NCBI GenBank assembly: GCA_945901025.1
Contig: CAMDJW010000015.1
Span: 1 to 64,000, forward strand
Reading direction: 5' to 3'
Length of the DNA: 64,000 nucleotides
Origin: Spirosoma fluviale
GTDB lineage: Bacteria; Bacteroidota; Bacteroidia; Cytophagales; Spirosomataceae
In this document: positions 19,108 to 28,566 of the stretch, one piece after another
Position numbering within the stretch: the first letter of the stretch is position 1
Layout of the letters: every line of letters begins with the position of its first letter
Translations under genes and position numbers: made by a program
The notes under the pieces: generated by a model
The model's input: only the letters and a program-made list of their open reading frames with translations
Database searches by the model: none
Told to the model about the DNA's origin: nothing

Positions 19108-19137
19108 TTTGAAGTCCTACGGTTAATATTAGTTTTG
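19108..19137 (+). promoter_or_regulatory. Probable promoter of the PEGA-domain gene pair
   Basis: TTTG at 19108-19111 and TAGTTTTG at 19130-19137 are separated by 18 bases, a full match to the Bacteroidota -33/-7 arrangement. The start of transcription is expected near 19144, about 20 bases before the ATG. Confidence 0.65.
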
Positions 19138-19163
19138 AGTTTAGACGGCTAAAAATCAATCGT

Positions 19164-19448
19164 ATGAAATTACAACTTATTGCATTTGTTTTTTCCTTTT
19201 TATTCTTGAGTTCCTATATACCTGTTTCCACATTGCCTAATAAAGAACTTAAAGTTGCAATTAGCTCTGTTCCAGAGGGAGCCGATGTTCTTTTAAATGC
19301 TTTTTTTATTGGCAAAACTCCTTTAACTCTTTCGATCGATACTAAATCTAGTAATTTTATTTATGTGAGTAAGGTTGGATTTGTTGGACAAAGAATCACT
19401 TTAGATGGGAAGCAAACTGAAATTAAAGTAAAACTCGTTAAGGAATGA
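19164..19448 (+). CDS. Small exported PEGA-domain protein
   Basis: A 94-residue protein with an N-terminal hydrophobic signal (about 1-22) and a single PEGA domain (residues about 31-90). The domain is recognised by SSVPEGADVLLNAFFIGKTP followed by VSKVGFVG. PEGA domains are found in surface and periplasmic proteins of many bacteria and have no single known function. There is no lipobox cysteine. Its stop overlaps the ATG of the next small ORF (ATGA), so the two are translated together from the promoter at 19108-19137. Confidence 0.8.
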   Translation: MKLQLIAFVFSFLFLSSYIPVSTLPNKELKVAISSVPEGADVLLNAFFIGKTPLTLSIDTKSSNFIYVSKVGFVGQRITLDGKQTEIKVKLVKE

Positions 19449-19690
19449 AAATAACCTTTTTAACTCGTTTGTTGGCCTACTGGCAAGGAAACAAAGTGGT
19501 TACACTTTATTCTACGTCAAATAGTCGAGTATATACAACGATTGCCTTCAAAACGAAAGACCAATGGATTTGTCAATTCCCTATTTTTGATAAAGAATGG
19601 GAATATATTTCGATAACCCTCTTAACAGATGGTAGCTTGAAATTTACCGATTCGAAATTTGAAAATGCTGGAATAAATCGTTGGCGCTAA
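19445..19690 (+). CDS. Small protein of unknown function, coupled to the PEGA gene
   Basis: I do not recognise this 81-residue protein. It has no signal peptide or membrane segment, contains several aromatic and beta-prone stretches (KVVTLYSTSNSRVYTTIAF), and looks like a small cytoplasmic beta-rich fold. Support for it being real comes from its ATGA overlap with the PEGA gene, a full-length frame that fills the space up to the convergent PurF-like gene (whose last base is 19691), and normal-looking codon use. Confidence 0.6.
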   Translation: MKITFLTRLLAYWQGNKVVTLYSTSNSRVYTTIAFKTKDQWICQFPIFDKEWEYISITLLTDGSLKFTDSKFENAGINRWR

Positions 19691-21607
19691 TTAATATGCC
19701 CTTACTTCTACTCCCTTCATAAAATTCACAAAGGCTTTGTTGACCACTTGGTTGCCGCCGGGAGTAGGGAAATTTCCAGTAAAATACCAATCACCTAAGT
19801 GATTCGGGCATGCCACATTTAAATTTTGCACGGTTTGATAAATCACCGAAACTTCGGCTTGAAGATGTTTGGGTTTGACAATCTCAGCAATCTTATTTGA
19901 AATTTCTTCGTTAGTAAATGGCTCATAAATAGCCTTGACAAAATTCTCTGAAGTTGCAGTACCATTTTCTAAGGCCACCAAACATTTCAAGTTAACTTCA
20001 TCTAAAATATTTTCAAGCCCTCTTTCTTTTAACAATTCCAAGGCTGCTCTAAAGGCAACAAAATCCTTCATTTTCGACATATCAATGCCATAGCAATCGG
20101 GATACCTGATTTGAGGCGCTGAGGAAACGATCACAATTTTCTTGGGAGAAAGTTTATCCAAAAGACTCAATATACTTTTTTCTAAGGTGGTTCCTCGGAC
20201 AATGGAATCATCGATTAACACCACTGAATCGACACCTTTGTTGATAACTTCATAGGTCGTATCATATACATGCGAGACCATGTCGTCTCGTTGGTCGTCA
20301 CTCGCTATAAAAGTTCGAACCTTCACATTTTTGGAAATAAGTTTTTCGACTCGAGGCCTAAATGTCAATAATTCCTCTAATTCCTCCTCGAACAAAATAC
20401 CATCCATGATGGCTTTCTTTCTTTCTTTGGCTAAATGATCTTCTAGGCCATCTATCATGCCTAGAAATGCAGTTTCAGCGGTATTGGGGATATAAGAAAA
20501 AACCGTGTTTTTTAAATCGTGGTTTACTTCGTCTAAAATTTGTGGAATTAATAATTGGCCTAGTTTTTTACGCTCATGGTAAATATCAGGATCTGATCCT
20601 CTGGAGAAATAAATTCGCTCAAACGAACATGATTTTTGTTCTAGTCGGTCTATAAAAGCTGCCTCCTTTACGGATCCATCCATCGCTATCACGAGTGCAT
20701 GACCAGGAGTTACTTCTTTGATTTCTGAATATTCGCAGTCAAATGACGTTTTAATGGCTTGCTTTTCTGAGGCAACCACCACGACTTCATCGTCGATGTA
20801 ATAAAAAGCTGGACGAATTCCCGCAGGATCTCTTGCGACAAAAGCCGATCCAAATCCCGTCATGCCGACCATCGCGTAACCTCCGTCAAAATCTTTACAT
20901 GATCGTTCTAGAACACGCATTAAATCAATTTTTTCTGCCAGGATATCCGATAGCTCAGGATTTTCGTATTTGTCGCGGTACTTTAAAAATTGTCTTTGGT
21001 TTTCTTCATCCAAAAAATGACCAATTTTTTCCATCACGGTGACGGTATCCACTTTTTCTTTTGGGTGCTGTCCCAAGGAGACTAATTTGTCAAACAAATC
21101 ATCCACATTGGTCATGTTGAAATTTCCTGCCATCACTAAATTCCGTGAACGCCAGTTGTTTTGACGCAACATCGGATGGCAATTTTCAATCTCATTTTGG
21201 CCATGGGTACCATAACGCAAGTGACCTAGGAGCACTTCACCCGTAAATGCTACATTATCTTGCCACCAAACCGCATCTTTTGAGGCATCGATGCCCGTAT
21301 CGCGTTTGGTTTCTTTGGCTAACTTATGTGCTTTCTTGAATTTCTTATCTATTTTTCCGAAAATATCGGAAACAGCTTCGGGTTCCACAGATCTATACCG
21401 ACTGATATACCGATGACCCGGTTTTACATTGATTTTGATGTTGGCAACCCCCGCTCCATCTTGCCCCCGATTTACTTGCTTTTCCATCATCAAATACAAC
21501 TTTTTAAGGCCGTACATGGGGTTGTTATATTTATCCAAATAGTACTGAAATGGCTTACGTAATCGGATTAGGGCTATTCCGCATTCGTGCTTAATGGAAT
21601 CAGACAT
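19691..21607 (-). CDS. Enlarged PurF-like amidophosphoribosyltransferase family protein
   Basis: A 638-residue protein combining an N-terminal class II glutamine amidotransferase domain with a C-terminal phosphoribosyltransferase domain. The likely nucleophile is Cys9 (HECGIALIRL). The PRPP-binding loop VVLIDDSIVRGTTLEKS is intact near residues 460-476. PurF starts purine synthesis from PRPP and glutamine, but it is normally about 470-510 residues, so this is the longer form known in Bacteroidota, with inserts such as YLDKYNNPMYGLKK near the start and a long C-terminal tail. Whether it is the only PurF or a paralogue cannot be decided here. Confidence 0.8.
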   Translation of the reverse strand: MSDSIKHECGIALIRLRKPFQYYLDKYNNPMYGLKKLYLMMEKQVNRGQDGAGVANIKINVKPGHRYISRYRSVEPEAVSDIFGKIDKKFKKAHKLAKETKRDTGIDASKDAVWWQDNVAFTGEVLLGHLRYGTHGQNEIENCHPMLRQNNWRSRNLVMAGNFNMTNVDDLFDKLVSLGQHPKEKVDTVTVMEKIGHFLDEENQRQFLKYRDKYENPELSDILAEKIDLMRVLERSCKDFDGGYAMVGMTGFGSAFVARDPAGIRPAFYYIDDEVVVVASEKQAIKTSFDCEYSEIKEVTPGHALVIAMDGSVKEAAFIDRLEQKSCSFERIYFSRGSDPDIYHERKKLGQLLIPQILDEVNHDLKNTVFSYIPNTAETAFLGMIDGLEDHLAKERKKAIMDGILFEEELEELLTFRPRVEKLISKNVKVRTFIASDDQRDDMVSHVYDTTYEVINKGVDSVVLIDDSIVRGTTLEKSILSLLDKLSPKKIVIVSSAPQIRYPDCYGIDMSKMKDFVAFRAALELLKERGLENILDEVNLKCLVALENGTATSENFVKAIYEPFTNEEISNKIAEIVKPKHLQAEVSVIYQTVQNLNVACPNHLGDWYFTGNFPTPGGNQVVNKAFVNFMKGVEVRAY

Positions 21608-21702
21608 TAGATATTTTTTCTAGGAGAAGAATTCGTTTCAAAATCAAGTCAAAATTAGGGAATTATTAGGGAAGCCAAGCGTTAATTTTACATTTTTTTA
21701 AT

Positions 21703-23181
21703 CTATAAATTCCAAAAATTAAAAATAAGATTTGTAGCAATTAAACATAAGATTATACCAACAGCTATTAAGCCAAAAACCCACATATTTTTTTCAATGA
21801 TTATTTCTTGATTTAGATCCGATTTTTTAAAATAAATGTAAAAGGGGATTTTTAAATAATAGAATACCGATAAGGCTGTGGCAAAAATGGCGACACCTAA
21901 TAAAGCAATGGGCGCCATGTTGGAATGCGCTTGAATCGATTCCCAGAGCAATGAAAAATAGGTGATTTTAGCCAGGAAAGTTCCTGCTGGCGGAAGCCCG
22001 ATGAGTGCAATAAAACCAACTAATAATAAAAGCGATTTAATGGGTTGCGATTTTGACAAACCTTTCCATTCGTCTAAATGATCTACATAATCCATATCAT
22101 TTTCAGCTTGATTTTCTGCCAAAAAGAATACTAAAATGGTGCTCAAGCCATACGTTAAGCCATAAAATAATAATGCTTCCGTAGCTTCTTTGGCTGGAGA
22201 AAGCCAAACCATAGCCATAAATCCCCCATGTGCAATGCTAGAATACGCAAGTAAACGCTTGGTATTTGTCTGTCTTATAGCCCCTAAATTTCCTATTAAA
22301 AGGGTTAAAATAGCCAATGCTGCAATATACATACTCATATCAGTGGGTATGAAATGGATCATTCGGATCCCTAACCAGGTCACGGCAATTTTAGGGGCAA
22401 TCGATATCCAAGCCATCCAGGGCGCCGACAACGTTTCTAGAACATCAGGACTCCAAGGATGGAGCGGCGCCCATGACATTTTAAAGAGTAAAGCGCAGGA
22501 AATAAGGGCCAAACTTAGGCCAATAAAGAGTGGATCTGCCGATGAAAAAATGCGTGTGAATGCTGGGTTGCTAAAGGACATCGTACCGGAAAGCCCATAC
22601 ATAAGCGAAATTCCATAGAGAAATATGGCGGATGTCGCCATGCCAAAAAGTACATAGGGCAACGCTGCTCGCGCACCTTCGGAATCTTTTCGAATGCCGA
22701 CCAACAAATAAGTGCCCAAGGACATTAATTCAATCGACAAAAATAAGCTGAGCCAATGGTTGCTGATTCCAGTTAAAAGGGATCCAGATAAAATGCTGAA
22801 AAATCCTATTTGTTCTTCTATACTTAATTTTTTTCCAGTTATTTGGCTGACCAGTAAGATTAAAAACCCCAAAGCTAAAATCAATAAATTGATCGCATTG
22901 CTGGCAGGTGTAATCCAAAATAAAGAGAAGGAGGCAAAGCCATGATGGCCATTTTGGAGTCTTTGAAAGGCTAAGGCTAAAACAAATAACAAGCCTAGTA
23001 ATGAGATGAAGTAACGCCAAGAAGAACTGGATTTTTCAGATTTTCCGTGAATAAATAACTCGGCAAAAATTCCCAGAACCAGCAATCCCATGACTAATAA
23101 TTCAGGAAGCATCAGTGAAAAACCCTGAACAACTAGGTCCAATTTTTGGGATAATCCAGCAAGGGTTTCAGCAGAAAACAT
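21703..23181 (-). CDS. nuoN: NADH-quinone oxidoreductase subunit N
   Basis: One of the three antiporter-like membrane subunits of respiratory complex I. The 492-residue protein has about 13-14 membrane helices and the proton-channel signatures LSIELMSLGTYLLVG and KMSWAPLHPWSPDV, with the key lysine and the helix-breaking proline. The frame opens at TTG 23187, but ATG 23181 (MFSAETLAGLS) is the better start. It begins only 8 bases after the uvrA stop and appears to be read through from it. No other complex I subunit is in the window. Confidence 0.93.
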   Translation of the reverse strand: MFSAETLAGLSQKLDLVVQGFSLMLPELLVMGLLVLGIFAELFIHGKSEKSSSSWRYFISLLGLLFVLALAFQRLQNGHHGFASFSLFWITPASNAINLLILALGFLILLVSQITGKKLSIEEQIGFFSILSGSLLTGISNHWLSLFLSIELMSLGTYLLVGIRKDSEGARAALPYVLFGMATSAIFLYGISLMYGLSGTMSFSNPAFTRIFSSADPLFIGLSLALISCALLFKMSWAPLHPWSPDVLETLSAPWMAWISIAPKIAVTWLGIRMIHFIPTDMSMYIAALAILTLLIGNLGAIRQTNTKRLLAYSSIAHGGFMAMVWLSPAKEATEALLFYGLTYGLSTILVFFLAENQAENDMDYVDHLDEWKGLSKSQPIKSLLLLVGFIALIGLPPAGTFLAKITYFSLLWESIQAHSNMAPIALLGVAIFATALSVFYYLKIPFYIYFKKSDLNQEIIIEKNMWVFGLIAVGIILCLIATNLIFNFWNL

Positions 23182-23189
23182 GTTCAAAT

Positions 23190-26045
23190 TTAGTGTTTTT
23201 TGGCAGGTATTTTTTGACTTAAGTAAAAAGCCGTAGGATTATTTATTAAATGAATCATTTCTTCAGGGCTCCCCTCAAAGCTTAAATGTCCTCCTTGTTC
23301 TCCTCCCTCCGGGCCTAAATCGATGATGTGATCGGCACATTTTATGACTTCCATATTATGTTCAATGATCACCACGGTATCCCCTTGCTCCACTAAATCG
23401 TTTAGGGCCTTCAGTAACTTTTTAATGTCATGAAAATGTAAACCAGTCGTAGGTTCATCAAAAATAAACAAGGTTTTTCCTTTATTCGAATTGCCCTTGC
23501 CTAAAAAACTAGCCAGTTTGACACGTTGGGCTTCCCCGCCAGAAAGCGAATTTGAGGACTGTCCCAATTTAATGTAACCGAGACCTACTTGGAATAGGGG
23601 ATCAATTTTTTCTGCAATTCTAGGTAATTTATCGCGAAAGAAGGGTATACTTTCCTCGACAGTCATGTCCAAAATTTCAGCAATGTTTTTGTCTTGGAAG
23701 GTAACCTCTAAAACTTCTTGTTTGAAGCGACGGCCTGCACACGACTCACAAGTAAGCTTGATGTCGGCCATAAACTGCATTTCAATCGTTATTTCGCCTT
23801 CTCCTTGGCACGTTTCACAGCGGCCACCTTCTACATTAAAAGAAAAATGTGCGGGTTTATATCCTCGAGATTTCGCCATTGGCAACTCGGAATAAAGTAA
23901 GCGAATGGCATCATATGCTTTTATATAGGTGATCGGATTGGATCTGGACGACTTCCCGATGGGTTGTTGGTCCACCATTTCCACCCCCGAAATTTTCTGT
24001 AAACTTCCCTTTATTTCCCTAAACCTCCCCGTTTCTTCGGTGCCTAACTGGAGATTTCTCAACAAAGCAGGATATAAAATTTTTCTAATCAGTGTCGATT
24101 TTCCTGACCCACTCACACCCGTCACCACGGTCATAATGCCCAATGGAATTTTGACATCTAAATTTTTCAGATTGTTTTCTTGTGCCCCCGTAATTTCGAT
24201 GTGGGCTAACGCTTTTCTTCTAATCGCCGGAATATCAATTTGGTCCGCCCCATTTAAAAAACGAAGGGTATGGCTATCCGTTATCTTATCCGCCAATGCA
24301 TCTGCTAGATTTCCTTGGAAGATTAGTTGGCCCCCATGCCTTCCCGCCTCGGGACCGATGTCAATAATCTGGTCTGCAGCACGCATAATTTCTTCTTCGT
24401 GCTCAACCACAATAACAGTGTTGCCCATTTTTTTCAACATGTCCAAAACGGAAATGAGTCTTTCTGTGTCACGCGGATGTAAACCAATGCTGGGTTCATC
24501 CAAAATATACATGGAACCCACCAACGCGCTTCCCAGTGAAGTGGCTAATTTGATGCGTTGAAACTCACCGCCTGATAAGCTAGAACTAAGTCTATTCAGA
24601 GTTAAATAACCCAAGCCCACCCGATTCATGTAGTCTAGACGGTTATTAATTTCAATCAATATTCTTTTGGCAATCGATTGATCATGGGCACTTAAATCTA
24701 GCGTATCAAAAAATGCTTTTACTTTTGAAATCGGCCAAAGCACCAAGTCGATAATCGATGTATTGTGAATTTTAACATAGGCCGCATCTCCCCTCAATCT
24801 TGATCCTTGGCATTCAGGGCATGTTGTTTTTCCTCGGTAGCGGGATAACATGACCCGATATTGAATTTTATAGGTCTCTTTCTCCAGGTGTTCAAAAAAT
24901 TGAGTTAAACCAGAAAAATATTTATTGCCTTTCCAAAGCAATTTTTTCTCGCTGTCAGAAAGATCTTTGTAGGGTCTATGAATTGGGAAATCAAAATGTA
25001 TTCCATTTCGCAATAGTGGATGTAGCCACTCACTCATTCGTTCACTTCTCCAGGGTGCGATGGCCCCCTCATACACGGATAAATCATGATCCGGTATGAC
25101 TAAATCAGGATCTAGGCCAAGGACTTTTCCGTAGCCTTCGCAGTTTTTACAAGCACCGTAAGGATTATTGAAAGAGAATAAATTTAAGCTAGGTTCTTCA
25201 AAAGCGATACCATCTAACTCAAATTTATTGGAAAATATTTTTCGTTTTTGGCCGTCAATTTCGATCCAACAAACACCTTCGCCTTCGAAATAGGCTGTTT
25301 GAACCGAATCGCCTAGTCTAAATATCGTTTCCTCATCTTCAGGCTGGCTGATTAATCGGTCGATCAGTATGGCAATTTCAGTGGGCTTTTTACTCAGCGA
25401 TTTCAATTGATTTGCATCCTCAATGAGCTCTTCCAAGTCAATGATTTCCTCCTCAAATTTTAATCTAGTATATCCTTTTTGAATTAATAGTTCGCATTCG
25501 TCCTTCAACGTTCTTTCCGTCTGCGAAATTAAAGGAGCTAATATGAGCACTTTTTTTTGTGCATGTGTTCCCACCCAATCCACAATCGTCGAAACAGAAT
25601 CTTTTTTTACTTCCTTGCCTGACGTAGGTGAATATGTTTTCCCAATGCGGGCAAATAATAATTTTAAATAGTCGTAGATTTCTGTGCTGGACCCGACGGT
25701 CGAACGAGGATTTTTGGTGTTTACTTTTTGCTCAATCGCAATGGCCGGAGACACTCCTTTAATATAATCTACTGCTGGTTTCTCCATCCTTCCTAAGAAT
25801 TGGCGCGCATAAGAATTTAGACTCTCGACATACATTCGTTGGCCCTCCGCAAATAACGTATCAAAGGCCAATGATGATTTACCAGATCCAGAAAGTCCAG
25901 TAATGACAACAAATTGATTTCTAGGAATAGCTACATCCACATTTTTCAAATTGTGGACACGAGCACCTTTAATTATGATGTGTGTTTTCGGGTCGAGATT
26001 TTCGATGGCCGACGGGCTTGCGATACCCGTTTTAATATCATTCAT
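23190..26045 (-). CDS. uvrA: Excinuclease ABC subunit A
   Basis: DNA-damage recognition ATPase of nucleotide excision repair. The 951-residue length is normal. Two ABC modules are visible. The first Walker A is GLSGSGKSS at residues 50-58, the second GVSGSGKST near 640, each with an LSGGE signature (SSSLSGGEFQRIKLAT and NSLSGGEAQRVKLAS). Zinc sites are present as CKNCEGYG/CPECQGSR in module one and CETC-(19)-CESC in module two. nuoN follows directly. The upstream 155 bases hold no clear promoter. Confidence 0.97.
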   Translation of the reverse strand: MNDIKTGIASPSAIENLDPKTHIIIKGARVHNLKNVDVAIPRNQFVVITGLSGSGKSSLAFDTLFAEGQRMYVESLNSYARQFLGRMEKPAVDYIKGVSPAIAIEQKVNTKNPRSTVGSSTEIYDYLKLLFARIGKTYSPTSGKEVKKDSVSTIVDWVGTHAQKKVLILAPLISQTERTLKDECELLIQKGYTRLKFEEEIIDLEELIEDANQLKSLSKKPTEIAILIDRLISQPEDEETIFRLGDSVQTAYFEGEGVCWIEIDGQKRKIFSNKFELDGIAFEEPSLNLFSFNNPYGACKNCEGYGKVLGLDPDLVIPDHDLSVYEGAIAPWRSERMSEWLHPLLRNGIHFDFPIHRPYKDLSDSEKKLLWKGNKYFSGLTQFFEHLEKETYKIQYRVMLSRYRGKTTCPECQGSRLRGDAAYVKIHNTSIIDLVLWPISKVKAFFDTLDLSAHDQSIAKRILIEINNRLDYMNRVGLGYLTLNRLSSSLSGGEFQRIKLATSLGSALVGSMYILDEPSIGLHPRDTERLISVLDMLKKMGNTVIVVEHEEEIMRAADQIIDIGPEAGRHGGQLIFQGNLADALADKITDSHTLRFLNGADQIDIPAIRRKALAHIEITGAQENNLKNLDVKIPLGIMTVVTGVSGSGKSTLIRKILYPALLRNLQLGTEETGRFREIKGSLQKISGVEMVDQQPIGKSSRSNPITYIKAYDAIRLLYSELPMAKSRGYKPAHFSFNVEGGRCETCQGEGEITIEMQFMADIKLTCESCAGRRFKQEVLEVTFQDKNIAEILDMTVEESIPFFRDKLPRIAEKIDPLFQVGLGYIKLGQSSNSLSGGEAQRVKLASFLGKGNSNKGKTLFIFDEPTTGLHFHDIKKLLKALNDLVEQGDTVVIIEHNMEVIKCADHIIDLGPEGGEQGGHLSFEGSPEEMIHLINNPTAFYLSQKIPAKKH

Positions 26046-26200
26046 AGGACAAAAATAAACCTTTTAACTTGATAAAAATTATCAATGGATAGATTTTTAA
26101 AATCCCTTTTTCTATGTGATATTTGAGTTGCGATTTGTAGCTTTACTAAATTTCAAAATAAGCCTAATGTATAGGCAAATTATGGATTAATTTTTTTATC

Positions 26201-26791
26201 ATGAACAAGATAGCAGCACTCATTTTATTTTCATTTTTGGCTTATACGCCTGCATTATTCGCACAAGATCCAATCGTGATTAAAGAGGAGGGGGCAAGAG
26301 GCGATTTGGATATAGAGCCGGATGTTAGTGAGCTTAGTTTTAGGGAGCGTTTACATTTCGGTGGAGGTATTTCAGGTTTGAGTTTTGGAAATCCTACGAG
26401 TATAGGTATTTCACCTATGGCAGGTTATTTACTCGCAAAGAATACGATATTGGGCCTTGGGATGACCTATCAGTATTATTCGATAAGCTATCAGGGTTTT
26501 AAAGCGACCAGTAATTTATTAGGAGAAAGGATTTTTGTACGCCAACAAATTCCTGCCTTGTCCGCTTTGATTGGTCAGGGTTATTTAACGGCGCAGTTGG
26601 AAAATTTCAACAATATGTCTCCAGGTACCACAGGAGGATATTCAAATCCATTTTTAGTGGGCATTGGAATTGGTTCAAGAATCGGTATTAATTTATCCCT
26701 CATGTACGATTTAAATTACTCAGAAACTTCAGGAAAGCAATCCCCTTATGGCTCTGCTTTCGTAGTTCAGGTAGGTGGATTTTTCTTTTAA
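26201..26791 (+). CDS. Predicted small outer-membrane beta-barrel protein
   Basis: A 196-residue protein of unknown function. It has a signal peptide (about 1-21, ending ALFAQD), a short acidic segment, and then alternating beta strands (LGLGMTYQYYSISYQGF, INLSLMYDLNYSE) ending in the aromatic QVGGFFF. A terminal phenylalanine is typical of outer-membrane barrels. The size and strand pattern suggest an 8-stranded barrel, but the ligand is unknown. It lies alone between uvrA (divergent) and nrdB. Confidence 0.72.
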   Translation: MNKIAALILFSFLAYTPALFAQDPIVIKEEGARGDLDIEPDVSELSFRERLHFGGGISGLSFGNPTSIGISPMAGYLLAKNTILGLGMTYQYYSISYQGFKATSNLLGERIFVRQQIPALSALIGQGYLTAQLENFNNMSPGTTGGYSNPFLVGIGIGSRIGINLSLMYDLNYSETSGKQSPYGSAFVVQVGGFFF

Positions 26792-26816
26792 TTTTTTTTT
26801 GCTTTTTTTTAAACAA

Positions 26817-26845
26817 TTTGACAAGAAATCAGTCTTGTATATCGG
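26817..26845 (+). promoter_or_regulatory. Possible nrdB promoter
   Basis: TTTG at 26817-26820 is followed after 17 bases by TATATCGG (26838-26845), which differs from TAnnTTTG at two positions. It is a weak candidate located 38 bases before the nrdB ATG. Confidence 0.3.
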
Positions 26846-26882
26846 TAAGAATTTCATAAATTCGAATTCATTTTATTAACAT

Positions 26883-27863
26883 ATGTCTACATCTACTTTT
26901 GCAGAACCTTTATTGGTTGAAGATCCTAATCGTTTCGTTTTATTTCCTATAAGACATGACGATATTTGGCAGTTTTATAAGAAAGCGGAAGCGTCCTTTT
27001 GGACTGCGGAAGAAATTGATTTACAACAGGATTTAGCTGACTGGAAAAAAATGAATGACGGCGAGCGTCATTTTATTTCTCATGTTTTGGCATTTTTTGC
27101 TGCATCAGATGGAATTGTTAATGAAAATTTAGCCAATAACTTTTTGAAAGAAGTTCAATATGCAGAGGCTAAATGTTTTTATGGTTTCCAAATCATGATG
27201 GAAAACATTCATTCAGAAACATATTCATTGTTGATTGACTCTTATATCAACGACCCAAAAGAAAAAGATCATTTGCTTCGTGCGATTGAAACCATTGATT
27301 GCGTGAAGAAGAAAGCAGATTGGGCATTGAAATGGATCGAGAGTGATAGTTTTGTAGAGCGGTTGATTTCATTTGCTGCGGTAGAGGGAATTTTCTTCTC
27401 AGGTAGTTTTTGTTCTATATTTTGGTTGAAAAAGCGTGGTTTAATGCCAGGCTTATCCTTCTCCAACGAGTTGATTTCTCGTGATGAAGGTTTGCATTGT
27501 GATTTTGCTTGTTTGTTATACACAGAGCACATTAAAAATAAAATTTCTCAAGAACGCATTTATGAGATCATTTTGAATGCAGTAGAGATTGAAAAAGAAT
27601 TTGTAACGGTGGCTCTTCCTGTTTCATTGATCGGGATGAATGCTGAATTAATGTGTCAATACATTGAATTTGTTGCAGATCGGTTATTGATTTCTTTGGG
27701 TTGTAAGAAAAACTACAATGCAGTTAATCCATTTGACTTTATGGAAATGATTTCATTGCAGGGGAAAACAAATTTCTTTGAGAAGCGCGTCGCTGAATAT
27801 CAAAAATCGGGAGTTATGTCAGATAAAGAATCGATGTCTTTCTCCTTGGACGAAGATTTTTAA
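26883..27863 (+). CDS. nrdB: Class Ia ribonucleotide reductase, beta (radical) subunit
   Basis: Holds the di-iron/tyrosyl radical cofactor needed to reduce ribonucleotides. All ligands are visible: Asp76, Glu107, His110, Glu168, Glu202 and His205, with the radical tyrosine at Tyr114 (spacing as Tyr122 and His118 in E. coli). The C-terminal tail FSLDEDF matches the peptide that docks on NrdA. The 326-residue length is normal. nrdA is not in the window, so the two subunits are encoded apart. A terminator follows at 27883. Confidence 0.96.
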   Translation: MSTSTFAEPLLVEDPNRFVLFPIRHDDIWQFYKKAEASFWTAEEIDLQQDLADWKKMNDGERHFISHVLAFFAASDGIVNENLANNFLKEVQYAEAKCFYGFQIMMENIHSETYSLLIDSYINDPKEKDHLLRAIETIDCVKKKADWALKWIESDSFVERLISFAAVEGIFFSGSFCSIFWLKKRGLMPGLSFSNELISRDEGLHCDFACLLYTEHIKNKISQERIYEIILNAVEIEKEFVTVALPVSLIGMNAELMCQYIEFVADRLLISLGCKKNYNAVNPFDFMEMISLQGKTNFFEKRVAEYQKSGVMSDKESMSFSLDEDF

Positions 27864-27882
27864 ATCTAAACCTATTTATGTT

Positions 27883-27916
27883 AAATGCCTTGATGAGAAT
27901 CAGGGCATTTTTTTTG
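27883..27916 (+). terminator. Intrinsic terminator of nrdB
   Basis: AAATGCCTTGAT (27883-27894) pairs with ATCAGGGCATTT (27899-27910) around GAGA, followed by a run of T. It lies 19 bases after the nrdB stop. Confidence 0.88.
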
Positions 27917-27924
27917 CCGTATAC

Positions 27925-28506
27925 CTACCAGCGTTCAAGGACCATGGGCAAAGAAAGTCCAATGATGATGCCAGAAATGACGAGAATAAAATAGGTTAAT
28001 TTGATTTTAAATAATTCAATCAGGATGTTGGAAAAGAATAGTATAGAAGCTACGACAATTATCTGGGCGAATTCCAAACCTATATTAAAGGCAAACAATG
28101 GGGTTAAAATTGAACTTTCTTGGCCCAACAAGCTTTGTAAATAATTTGAAAACCCTAATCCATGGATTAAACCAAAAATTGAGACCAGAATAAATTTACG
28201 TCTCGACAATTTCGTTGATTTTATTTTGGTTTCCTTAAAATTTAAATTGGAGAAAGCGGAAAATAAAATGGTACAAGGAATTAAAAATTCAATCCAGTTT
28301 TGTGAGAAGTTAATCCAATGTAACGTGGCTAAGGCTAAGGTCAACGAATGACCCAGGGTAAAAGCGGTGATTAAAAGTAAGAGTTTTTTTGCGTCATAGA
28401 ATTTATAAATACACGTGATGGATAAAATGAATAGCAAGTGGTCTAAAGCCTGAATATTCAAGATATGCTGAAATCCTAGAATCAGATAGCTGTTAAATGT
28501 GGACAT
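27925..28506 (-). CDS. HupE/UreJ family membrane protein (possible nickel/cobalt permease)
   Basis: A 193-residue integral membrane protein with about six helices. It has the family motifs LDHLLFILS, TAFTLGHSLTLAL, FGLIHGLGFS and FNIGLEFAQ, with conserved histidines that in HupE/UreJ relatives are linked to nickel or cobalt uptake. No urease or hydrogenase genes occur in the window, so the metal and its user are unknown; many members of this shorter subgroup are uncharacterised. It stands alone, convergent with nrdB and divergent from the GMC oxidoreductase. Confidence 0.82.
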   Translation of the reverse strand: MSTFNSYLILGFQHILNIQALDHLLFILSITCIYKFYDAKKLLLLITAFTLGHSLTLALATLHWINFSQNWIEFLIPCTILFSAFSNLNFKETKIKSTKLSRRKFILVSIFGLIHGLGFSNYLQSLLGQESSILTPLFAFNIGLEFAQIIVVASILFFSNILIELFKIKLTYFILVISGIIIGLSLPMVLERW

Positions 28507-28566
28507 ATATGACGTAATTTTCCCTAAAAATATTGAAATTTAAAGAATAAATTTAAAAAATCTTAA

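Noticed and set aside
22190-22618. 142-codon open frame on the plus strand opposite nuoN
   Set aside because: It lies entirely antisense to a well-conserved membrane protein and encodes a low-quality sequence with no recognisable motif; a shadow frame.
23929-24561. 210-codon open frame opposite uvrA
   Set aside because: Antisense to the conserved second ABC module of UvrA; the long frame follows from codon bias, and its protein has no motif.
26122-26145. TTTG and TAGCTTTA as promoter of the outer-membrane protein gene
   Set aside because: The spacing is only 12 bases, too short for a Bacteroidota promoter.
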